Origin: Pseudomonadota bacterium | GTDB lineage: Bacteria > Pseudomonadota > Alphaproteobacteria > Rhizobiales > Rhizobiaceae | Direction: 5' to 3' | DNA: 5,361 bases | Assembly: GCA_023388675.1 (NCBI GenBank) | Contig: JAEWFU010000275.1 | Span: forward strand, 1-5,361 | Notes under the pieces: model-generated | Databases searched by the model: none | What the model was told of the DNA's origin: nothing | Seen by the model: only the letters and a program-made list of their open reading frames with translations | Shown: in pieces, positions 1 to 5,361 of the stretch | Position numbering within the stretch: the first letter of the stretch is position 1 | Layout of the letters: every line of letters begins with the position of its first letter | Position numbers and translations under genes: made by a program

Positions 1-1072
1 CGCCGAAGCTGCCGCCGGGCATCACCGCGACCTTTTCGGCTTCCAGCAGCGCCCAGGCGAAGGCCTCGCAGTCGGGTTCCAGCGCCGAGACGTCGAGCAT
101 CACATACATGCCGCCTTCCGAGCCGCGAACCGTCACGTCGTTCATGCCCCGGATCGCGTCGACGAACACGGTCCGCCGCTTGGCATAGCGCTCCGCGATG
201 TCGGCGACGCCGTGGCCGTTCTCCAGCGCATCGACGGCCGCGCGCGAGATGAAGTCCGGCAGCCCGTAGGTGGAAACGAGATTGAGGCTGATGAGCATGG
301 TGACGAAGTCTTCCGGCCCGGTCAGCCAGCCGATGCGCCACCCCGTCATGCCATGGCTCTTCGACATCGAATTGACCACCAGCGTGCGCTCCTCCATGCC
401 CGGCAGGGCCCGTGGCGAAACGTGCTTCCGCGCGCCGGCGATGGTCCAGTAGACCTCGTCGGAAATCAGCCACAGATCGTGTCGCCGGCAGATGTCCGCG
501 ATGCCTTCCAGTGTCTCTTGCGTATAGACCGCGCCGGTCGGGTTGTTGGGTGTGTTGATGAGGATCGCCCGCGTTCGCGGCGTTATCGCGGCCTCGATCG
601 CTGCCGCTTCCGGCTGGAAGCCGTCCTCGGCGCGCGCCTCCACGACCGTGATGTCGACCTGCGCTGCACGGTATGTCGGCGGGTAGGTCGCGTAGTAGGG
701 CGCGATGACGATGGCGTGGTCGCCGGGGTCGGTCGTGGCAAGTGCTGCGGCGAACAACGACGCCTGCCCGCCCGGCGTTGCCAGGATTTGCTCCGGCGAC
801 GTCTCCACGCCGGTGCGGGCGGTCGTCGCCTTTGCCATCGCCGCGCGCAGGCGCGGGATGCCGGGAAGCTGCGTGTAGTGGTGGTGCCCGGCACGCACCG
901 CACGCACGCAAGCCTCCACCGTTTCGGCCGGCGTGTGGAAATCGTGGTCGCCCACCGACAGCATGATGATCGGCTCACCGGCCTGATGGCGCGTCATCGC
1001 CTCGAAATGCACCTCCCAGCCATCCTTGCCGGAGGGGGTGATGCCGGAAACGCGCGATGAGGGCTTGGGCAT
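1..1072 (-). CDS. PLP-dependent class I/II aminotransferase, C-terminus cut by window edge
   Basis: Fold-type I pyridoxal-phosphate aminotransferase, a cytoplasmic enzyme moving an amino group from an amino acid to a 2-oxo acid. Translation begins MPKPSSRVSGITPSG and stays open for 357 codons to the window edge, ending MPGGSFG; families of this type run about 390-400 residues, so only the last 30-40 are missing. Visible landmarks are LSVGDHDFHTP near the N-terminus, TPGGQASL in the cofactor phosphate region, NNPTG at 176-180, SDEVY with Asp205 and Tyr208, and SMSKSHGMTGWR with the Schiff-base lysine at 238. The start is supported by AAGGA seven bases upstream. Oddity: the usual GDPDF is GDHDF here. 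From memory the HDLW-ISDEVY and HVSP-LPGM stretches resemble Pseudomonas arginine:pyruvate transaminase (AruH), but substrate cannot be read from motifs; aspartate, aromatic or other amino acids are possible. It lies downstream of, and in the same direction as, the dimethylglycine dehydrogenase-like gene, 266 bp away. Family sure, substrate unknown. Confidence 0.95.
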   Translation of the reverse strand, partial: MPKPSSRVSGITPSGKDGWEVHFEAMTRHQAGEPIIMLSVGDHDFHTPAETVEACVRAVRAGHHHYTQLPGIPRLRAAMAKATTARTGVETSPEQILATPGGQASLFAAALATTDPGDHAIVIAPYYATYPPTYRAAQVDITVVEARAEDGFQPEAAAIEAAITPRTRAILINTPNNPTGAVYTQETLEGIADICRRHDLWLISDEVYWTIAGARKHVSPRALPGMEERTLVVNSMSKSHGMTGWRIGWLTGPEDFVTMLISLNLVSTYGLPDFISRAAVDALENGHGVADIAERYAKRRTVFVDAIRGMNDVTVRGSEGGMYVMLDVSALEPDCEAFAWALLEAEKVAVMPGGSFG

Positions 1073-1079
1073 GATGTTT

Positions 1080-1084
1080 TCCTT
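1080..1084 (-). promoter_or_regulatory. Ribosome binding site of the aminotransferase gene
   Basis: The minus strand reads AAGGA followed by seven bases and then ATG at 1072. This supports that Met as the start. I see no convincing -35/-10 pair in the 50 bases just upstream. Confidence 0.6.
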
Positions 1085-1124
1085 CGTTTCAACGCTCGTT
1101 CACGTACCTGCTGCGTCAGTGCCG

Positions 1125-1166
1125 CCCCTCACCCTTACCCTCTCCCCGTGAAGGACGGGGAGAGGG
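1125..1166 (+). repeat. Palindromic intergenic repeat, copy A
   Basis: A 42-bp element made of a C-rich tail (CCCCTC, then ACCCTT and ACCC) and a perfect palindrome. The palindrome has 12-bp arms at 1138-1149 and 1155-1166 (CCCTCTCCCCGT and its complement) around a GAAGG loop. It equals copy B (1263-1310) read on the other strand, except that it has one ACCCTT unit where B has two. Similar CCCTCACCC...CTCCCC...GGGGAG elements are, from general knowledge, dispersed in intergenic regions of Rhizobiales genomes; I did not search to confirm that. As RNA the arms would form a strong hairpin, but no T-run follows, so it is not a standard intrinsic terminator. Confidence 0.9.
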
Positions 1167-1262
1167 GACGTCTCCGCTGGCACTTTACGGTGCGAGCGTG
1201 GGAACAACGCGGACGAATCTCACTTCCCGCGTCGGAAGAGCGAAACGCCAACGTCGATGTCT
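1167..1262. other. Unique spacer between the two repeat copies
   Basis: These 96 bp separate the two inverted repeat copies. They hold no credible open frame, no transposase remnant and no target-site duplication that I can recognise around the pair. Function is not evident. If the repeats pair with each other in RNA, this segment would be the loop. Confidence 0.5.
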
Positions 1263-1310
1263 CCCTCTCCCCGTCCTTCACGGGGAGAGGGTAAGGGTAA
1301 GGGTGAGGGG
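1263..1310 (-). repeat. Palindromic intergenic repeat, copy B (inverted)
   Basis: A 48-bp element whose minus strand matches copy A base for base apart from one additional 6-bp ACCCTT unit in the C-rich tail. The palindrome arms are at 1263-1274 and 1280-1291 around a 5-base loop. The two copies have their palindromes facing inward and tails outward, separated by 96 bp. The tail edge lies 28 bp past the stop codon of the dehydrogenase gene. The whole 186-bp arrangement could fold as one long hairpin if transcribed through, or as two separate stem-loops. Confidence 0.9.
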
Positions 1311-1338
1311 CAGCGGCGACTTGACCTGATGATGTTCG

Positions 1339-3792
1339 TCAACTCTTCAGCCTTTCGTTCTGTGGGTCCCACAGCGGTCCGTCGCCATGAACCGTCGCGG
1401 CGAAGCGCTCGCCGAATATCTCGACCTCGATCGCCTGTCCCGGCACAGCAAGCTCGCAGCGCAGCATGCCGAGCGCGATCGACTTGTCCACCCTGTGCCC
1501 GTAGCCTCCTGACAGCGTCTCGCCGACAATCCTGCCGTCATGCCACAGCGTCGACATGTAAGGCGCGTCGCACGGTCCCGGCGCGTCGAGGGTCAGCACC
1601 GCGAACCGCTTCGTCACCCCGGCCTGTTTCTCCTTGAGAAGCGCTGCCTTGCCGATGAAATCCGGCTTGTCCCAGCGCACGAACCGCTCGAGCCCGCCTT
1701 GAAGCACGGTGTAGTCCGTCGAAAGCTCCGCCTTCCAGGCGCGGTAGCCCTTTTCGAGCCTCAGCGAATCCAGCGCGAACATGCCGAACGGCTTCAATCC
1801 ATGGCTTTGTCCGACCTGCCGGACAGCATCGAAGATCGCGGCCGTGTCCTCGACCTTGGTGTGGATTTCCCAGCCGAGTTCACCCGCAAAGGACACGCGC
1901 ACGAGCTGGCACCACCGTTCGCCGATTTGCACCGACTGGTGGGTAAGCCATGGCAACGTCAGGTCCGCGCCGGTCGCTTCGGCGAGTATGTCCCTCGACT
2001 TCGGCCCGGTGAGTATCTGGCAGGAAAACGCGTCGGTCACGTTCTGCAGCGAAATCTCAGCATCTTCCGGCAAGTGATTCTGCAGCCACTCGAAATCGTG
2101 CTGCTCGGCCACCGCCGCGGTGATGAGGAAGAAGAAATCCTCCGCCAGCGCCATCACCGACATCTCGGTCTGGATGCGCCCCTTGGCGTCGGCGAAATAA
2201 GCAAGCCCGATCCGTCCCGGCTTCGGCACTGCGCCGGTGATCAGCGAGGAAAGCCAGTCGCGCGCGCCGTCGCCCTGCACCCTGAATCGCGAGAACCCCG
2301 GCAGGTCGAGGATGCCGGCCGCGTCGCGCACCGCGTGGCACTCCTCGCGGATGCGCGCGAACCACGGCCCGTCGCGGTCGAATGTCTGGGTTCCGGCCTC
2401 GGAAGTGTCGTCGCCCTCACGCGCATACCAGTTCGCGCGCTCCCAGCCATTATAGGCGCCGAACTGTGCGCCGAGCGCCGCGATGCGGTCGTGGATCGGT
2501 GACAGCTTCCGCCCGCGCCCCGCCGGCCATGCATGGCGCGGAAAGTGGATCGCATATTCGTGGCCGTAAACCTCCTTGCCCTTCGCCACCGCATAGTCCC
2601 TGTCCGAGGCGAAAGCGGTGAAGCGGCGCGGATCGCACGACCACATGTCCCATTCGGTCGCGCCCTCCGTCACCCACTCGGCCAGCACCTTGCCCGCCCC
2701 GCCCGCCTGCGCGATGCCGAAGGTGAAGACACAGGCCTCGAACGCGTCCGGCACGCCCGGCATCGGCCCGATCAGCGGGTTGCCGTCCGGCGCATAGGGG
2801 ATCGGCCCGTTGATGACCTTGGAAAGTCCCGCCGTGCCGAGGATCGGCACTCGCGCGACGGCGTCGTTCAGATACCATTCCAGCCGTTCCAGATCATCCG
2901 GATAGAGCTGGAACGAGAAATCCTCCGGCATCGGGTCGTCGGCAGTGGCCCAATGGGCGCGGCAGTTGCGCTCGTAGGGGCCGAGATTCATGCCGTATTT
3001 TTCCTGCCGCAGATAATACGACGTGTCGACGTCGCGCAGCAGCGGCAGCTTGCGGCCGGCGCCCTCGGACCATGCCTTCAGCTCCGGTATCTCGTCGAAG
3101 AGGATGTACTGATGGCTCATCACCATCATCGGCACGTCGCGGCCGAACAGTTTTCCGACCTCGGCCGCGCGGTAGCCGGCGGCGTTCACCACCTTCTCGC
3201 AGCGGATTTCGCCCTTTTCGGTCGTCACCACCCATTCGCCGCGCTCGCGCCGCACGGCCGTCACCGGGCAGAAGCGCACGATCGTCGCGCCCAGGTCGCG
3301 CGCGCCCTTGGCCAGCGCCTGCGTGAGCTGCGCCGGGTCGATGTCGCCGTCGTTGGGATCGTAGAGCGCGCCTTCGAGGTCGTGCGTCTCGATGAACGGG
3401 TAGCGTGACCGGATCTCCTCCGGCCCGATGATGTCGAGCTCCATGCCCTGGTAGCGGCCCATGCCTTTCGCGCGCTGGAACTCGCGCATCCGTTCGCGCC
3501 CATGGGCAAGCCGGATCGAGCCGGTGACGTGGTAGTTCATCGGGTAGCCGACCTCGTCAGCCAGCCCGCGATAGAGCTCGGCCGAATAGCGCTGCATGTT
3601 CATCAGCGACCAGGAGGACGAGAAGGTCGGCACGTTGCCAGCCGCGTGCCAGGTCGAGCCGGACGTCAGCTCGTTCTTCTCCAGAAGCACGCAGTCGGTC
3701 CATCCCGCCTTCGCCAGATGGTAGAGCGACGAGACGCCGACCGCGCCGCCGCCGATGATCACCACGCGTGCCGATTCCGGCAGTTCGGCCAT
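1339..3792 (-). CDS. Dimethylglycine/sarcosine dehydrogenase-type FAD oxidoreductase with GcvT domain
   Basis: An 817-residue two-module flavoenzyme. The family oxidatively N-demethylates dimethylglycine, sarcosine or related amines and passes the one-carbon unit to tetrahydrofolate. Residues about 8-375 form the DAO-type FAD module: VVIIGGGAVG with G14, G16 and G19, acidic Glu38 closing the second strand, and GSTWHAAG with His49 where mammalian dimethylglycine dehydrogenase attaches FAD covalently. A linker domain follows to about 430. Residues about 435-720 form the GcvT folate module (WERANWY, LDLPGFSRF, VSFAGELGWEIH, LRLEKGYRAWKAELSTDYT). The GcvT C-terminal barrel fills about 725-805 (DAPYMSTLWHDG, SGGYGHRVDKSIALGM). 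Length matches the family, and the LYDPNDGDIDP stretch resembles the mammalian enzyme as I recall it. There is no signal peptide. Met at 3792 was chosen over Met at 3879 because AAGGGGA precedes it and the Rossmann strand begins eight residues in. Exact substrate is uncertain, as Rhizobiales carry several paralogs. Confidence 0.93.
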   Translation of the reverse strand: MAELPESARVVIIGGGAVGVSSLYHLAKAGWTDCVLLEKNELTSGSTWHAAGNVPTFSSSWSLMNMQRYSAELYRGLADEVGYPMNYHVTGSIRLAHGRERMREFQRAKGMGRYQGMELDIIGPEEIRSRYPFIETHDLEGALYDPNDGDIDPAQLTQALAKGARDLGATIVRFCPVTAVRRERGEWVVTTEKGEIRCEKVVNAAGYRAAEVGKLFGRDVPMMVMSHQYILFDEIPELKAWSEGAGRKLPLLRDVDTSYYLRQEKYGMNLGPYERNCRAHWATADDPMPEDFSFQLYPDDLERLEWYLNDAVARVPILGTAGLSKVINGPIPYAPDGNPLIGPMPGVPDAFEACVFTFGIAQAGGAGKVLAEWVTEGATEWDMWSCDPRRFTAFASDRDYAVAKGKEVYGHEYAIHFPRHAWPAGRGRKLSPIHDRIAALGAQFGAYNGWERANWYAREGDDTSEAGTQTFDRDGPWFARIREECHAVRDAAGILDLPGFSRFRVQGDGARDWLSSLITGAVPKPGRIGLAYFADAKGRIQTEMSVMALAEDFFFLITAAVAEQHDFEWLQNHLPEDAEISLQNVTDAFSCQILTGPKSRDILAEATGADLTLPWLTHQSVQIGERWCQLVRVSFAGELGWEIHTKVEDTAAIFDAVRQVGQSHGLKPFGMFALDSLRLEKGYRAWKAELSTDYTVLQGGLERFVRWDKPDFIGKAALLKEKQAGVTKRFAVLTLDAPGPCDAPYMSTLWHDGRIVGETLSGGYGHRVDKSIALGMLRCELAVPGQAIEVEIFGERFAATVHGDGPLWDPQNERLKS

Positions 3793-3796
3793 CGTT

Positions 3797-3803
3797 TCCC
3801 CTT
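3797..3803 (-). promoter_or_regulatory. Ribosome binding site fixing the dehydrogenase start
   Basis: The minus strand reads AAGGGGA, with its G-run five bases before ATG at 3792. This decides the start: the open frame continues 29 codons upstream to an ATG at 3879, but that extension is not family-like and would run across the divergent promoter region. Confidence 0.75.
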
Positions 3804-3960
3804 TTTCGTTCTTTTGACCGAGCTTTCCATGATGCCGGCCTCCGGTGGAGAGACAAGCAGGTGTGCGCATTTGTGCCAAAGCATTTGATTGCAGGGCCGG
3901 ATTCGCCTATGCCGGGCCGAGTTTCGCGGGATCATGCGCGGTTCCGCCGCAGTGCATACC

Positions 3961-3966
3961 GAAAGG
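3961..3966 (+). promoter_or_regulatory. Ribosome binding site of the nitroreductase gene
   Basis: GAAAGG stands seven bases before ATG at 3974. It favours this start over the in-frame ATG at 3845, which lies 43 codons upstream in the intergenic region and would add a cysteine-rich stretch unlike the family. Confidence 0.6.
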
Positions 3967-3973
3967 CTGGGGC

Positions 3974-4684
3974 ATGCTGGCACCCGACAACAACACGCAG
4001 GAAATCGAAGAGCAGGAGATCGTGGACGAGGCGCTGCTGTCGCGCCGCTCGGTCCGCGCCTTCCTGCCGACCCCGGTCGACGACGAGACGGTAAAGGACA
4101 TTCTGCGCGTGGCCGCGCGCGCGCCGTCTGGCACCAACATGCAGCCCTGGAAGGTCTATGTCGTCACCGGCGCCAAGAAGCAGGAAGTGAGCGACGCGAT
4201 CCTCAATTCGGGCATGCGGGCCGAAAAGGCCACGTGGGACGAATACCGCTATTATCCCGACCAGTTCTTCGAGCCGTATCTGGCGCGCCGTCGCGCCGTG
4301 GGCTTCTCGCTCTACGGCCTGCTCGGCATCGGCCGCCGCGACACCGACCAGATGCGCGCCCAGCACGACCGCAACTTCGTCTTCTTCGACGCGCCGGTCG
4401 GCATGATCTTCACCATCGACCGGCGGCTCAACCAGGGTTCGTGGATCGACCACGGCATGTTCCTGCAGTCGATCATGATCGCGGCTCGGGGCAGGGGACT
4501 GCACACCTGCCCGCAGGCGGCGTTCGCGCCCTATCATCGCCAGATCAGGCCGGTGCTGGCCATCCCGGACGAGGAGGTCGTCGTCTGCGGCATGGCGCTC
4601 GGATACGAGGATGAATCGAAGCCGGAAAATGCGCTGCGCACCGAACGCGCGCCGGTGGACGAGTTCGTCACCTTCGTTCGCTGA
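3974..4684 (+). CDS. FMN-dependent nitroreductase-family protein
   Basis: A 236-residue member of the nitroreductase fold, usually a cytoplasmic FMN homodimer reducing nitroaromatics, quinones or flavin-like substrates with NAD(P)H. FMN-binding landmarks are SRRSVRAF at about 23-30, APSGTNMQPWKVYV at about 50-63, the GLHTCPQ turn at 175-181 and the GMALGY segment at 206-211. The segment SWIDHGMFLQSIMIAARGRG at about 156-175 is the conserved core helix. Residues about 80-130 form a longer, charged and aromatic insert (TWDEYRYYPDQFFEPYLARRR) that in this family caps the active site and sets substrate preference. The overall pattern recalls the NfnB/PnbA-like branch, from memory only. It diverges from the dehydrogenase and converges on the AraC-family gene, six bases separating the stop codons. 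No signal peptide or membrane segment is seen. The physiological substrate is unknown. Confidence 0.93.
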   Translation: MLAPDNNTQEIEEQEIVDEALLSRRSVRAFLPTPVDDETVKDILRVAARAPSGTNMQPWKVYVVTGAKKQEVSDAILNSGMRAEKATWDEYRYYPDQFFEPYLARRRAVGFSLYGLLGIGRRDTDQMRAQHDRNFVFFDAPVGMIFTIDRRLNQGSWIDHGMFLQSIMIAARGRGLHTCPQAAFAPYHRQIRPVLAIPDEEVVVCGMALGYEDESKPENALRTERAPVDEFVTFVR

Positions 4685-4690
4685 TCCGCC

Positions 4691-5361
4691 TCAAACCTCG
4701 ACGAAACGCTCCGGCGTCGCGCGCAGCCGGTCGATGTCGCGCCGCGGCGGTGCGCCGAACAGGCGGCTGTATTCGCGGCTGAACTGCGACGGGCTGTCAT
4801 AGCCGACCCGGTGGCCGGCCGACGCCGCGTCCAGCGCCTCTGCGAGGATCAGCCGCCGCGCCTCCTGCAGGCGAAGCTGCTTCTGGTATTGCAGCGGGCT
4901 CAGCCCCGTTACCTCCTTGAAGTGGAAGTGCAGCGATGACAGGCTCATGCGCGACTCGGTTGCCAGCACCTCGGCCCGGAAGGGCTCTGTGAAATTGGCC
5001 TGCAGCCAGCCGATGGCGCGGCTCACCTGCTGCGCCCGGCTCTCGCCGGTGGCGATCTCGCGCAGCCGCCCGGCCTGCGGCCCCGTCAGAAGCCGGTAGA
5101 GGATTTCGCGCTCGATCAGCGGCGCCAGCATGGCGATGTCGCCCGGCGCGCCCAGCAGCTTGACGAGGCGAAGCGCCGCGTCGGCGAGGCCGGGCGTCGC
5201 TTCCGATACCGCGATCGCCAGCGCCTCGCGCGAACGATCCATCGGCGGCAGCCTCATCTCGAAGATCAGGCTCGCCAGCATCGCCGGGTCGAGCTCCAGC
5301 CTGAAGCAGAGATACGGCTCGTCCGGCGTCGCCTCGACCACCTGGCCGGCCATCGGTACCC
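4691..5361 (-). CDS. AraC-family transcriptional regulator, N-terminus cut by window edge
   Basis: DNA-binding regulator whose last 222 residues are visible. The frame stays open through the right edge, so Met at 5353 is probably internal: the family is normally about 290-310 residues and the VPMAGQVVEATPDEPYLCFRL stretch matches the middle of an AraC_N (PF06719-type) sensor domain. Counting from that Met, the sensor part ends with LAPLIEREILYRLLTGPQAGRLREIA at about 76-101. The first helix-turn-helix covers about 124-146 (EVLATESRMSLSSLHFHF), followed by VTGLSPLQYQKQLRLQEARRLIL. The second covers about 173-197 and ends in the signature GYDSPSQFSREYSRLFGAPPRRD. Regulators of this subgroup often sit beside an oxidoreductase they control, so the convergent nitroreductase is a candidate target, but no operator is proven. 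Effector unknown. Confidence 0.93.
   Translation of the reverse strand, partial: VPMAGQVVEATPDEPYLCFRLELDPAMLASLIFEMRLPPMDRSREALAIAVSEATPGLADAALRLVKLLGAPGDIAMLAPLIEREILYRLLTGPQAGRLREIATGESRAQQVSRAIGWLQANFTEPFRAEVLATESRMSLSSLHFHFKEVTGLSPLQYQKQLRLQEARRLILAEALDAASAGHRVGYDSPSQFSREYSRLFGAPPRRDIDRLRATPERFVEV

Larger units (their letters stand above)
3793..3973. promoter_or_regulatory. Divergent promoter region with a GCATTTG direct repeat
   Basis: This 181-bp gap separates the starts of the minus-strand dehydrogenase and the plus-strand nitroreductase, so it should hold promoters for both. GCATTTG occurs twice (3867-3873 and 3881-3887), 14 bp apart start to start, with TGCCAAA between. A half-palindrome TTTG-TGC-CAAA overlaps the first copy. 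A weak plus-strand sigma-70-like pair is TTGATT (3885-3890) and TATGCC (3908-3913) with a 17-bp spacer. On the minus strand the best -35-like word is TTGGCA, with a poor -10. These sites are suggestive only. Confidence 0.45.

Noticed and set aside
212..1060. 282-codon open frame on the plus strand
   Set aside because: It lies opposite the aminotransferase, whose motifs are unmistakable. The product is Arg/Asp/His-rich with no family resemblance, a common artefact of high-GC codon bias.
1138..1166. Intrinsic terminator between the dehydrogenase and aminotransferase genes
   Set aside because: The stems are strong but no T-run follows on the minus strand after either copy, and the sequence matches a repeated element.
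1125..1310. CRISPR array or insertion sequence ends
   Set aside because: There are only two copies, inverted rather than direct, with no spacer periodicity, no transposase and no clear target duplication.
1257..1637. 126-codon plus-strand frame beginning in repeat copy B
   Set aside because: Its first codons are the palindromic repeat itself and the rest is antisense to the dehydrogenase. The product is Arg/Ser/Pro-rich.
1540..2502. 320-codon open frame on the plus strand
   Set aside because: It is antisense to the GcvT half of the dehydrogenase, low in complexity and without recognisable domains.
2533..3408. 291-codon open frame on the plus strand
   Set aside because: It is antisense to the FAD half of the dehydrogenase. 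The composition is typical of a shadow frame, and the HHHH stretch is a by-product of the opposite-strand codons.
3793..3879. 29-residue N-terminal extension of the dehydrogenase from the upstream ATG
   Set aside because: The strong ribosome binding site and the Rossmann fold position both favour the start at 3792. The extension has no targeting signal.
3932..4537. 201-codon open frame on the minus strand
   Set aside because: It is antisense to the nitroreductase, with no motif and no ribosome binding site that stands out.

Overview
The window is GC-rich, uses G/C-ending codons throughout, and has long spurious open frames on the strand opposite each gene. Together with the protein families and a CCCTCACCCTTACC-type palindromic spacer repeat, this suggests an alphaproteobacterium, most plausibly a Hyphomicrobiales (Rhizobiales) member near Mesorhizobium and its relatives. 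That placement is inferred from style and recalled homologs, not from a marker gene.

Layout: (1) 1-1072, minus strand: a fold-type I PLP aminotransferase, complete at its N-terminus and cut at its C-terminus by the left window edge. (2) 1073-1338: a 266-bp spacer with two near-identical palindromic repeats in opposite orientation. (3) 1339-3792, minus strand: an 817-residue dimethylglycine/sarcosine dehydrogenase-type flavoprotein with an N-terminal FAD oxidase half and a C-terminal folate-binding GcvT half. (4) 3793-3973: a divergent promoter region. (5) 3974-4684, plus strand: a 236-residue FMN-dependent nitroreductase-family protein. (6) 4691-5361, minus strand: an AraC-family regulator, complete at its C-terminus and cut at its N-terminus by the right window edge. 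It converges on the nitroreductase with only 6 bp between the stop codons.

The flavoprotein and the aminotransferase point the same way and may be co-transcribed through the repeat-bearing spacer. Together they suggest catabolism of N-methylated or amino compounds: oxidative N-demethylation with capture of the one-carbon unit on tetrahydrofolate, plus transamination. The nitroreductase and AraC regulator form a second unit whose link to the first is unproven. All four genes belong to known families. I see no phage, CRISPR, toxin-antitoxin, insertion sequence or RNA gene. The most distinctive structure is the inverted pair of palindromic repeats in the spacer.
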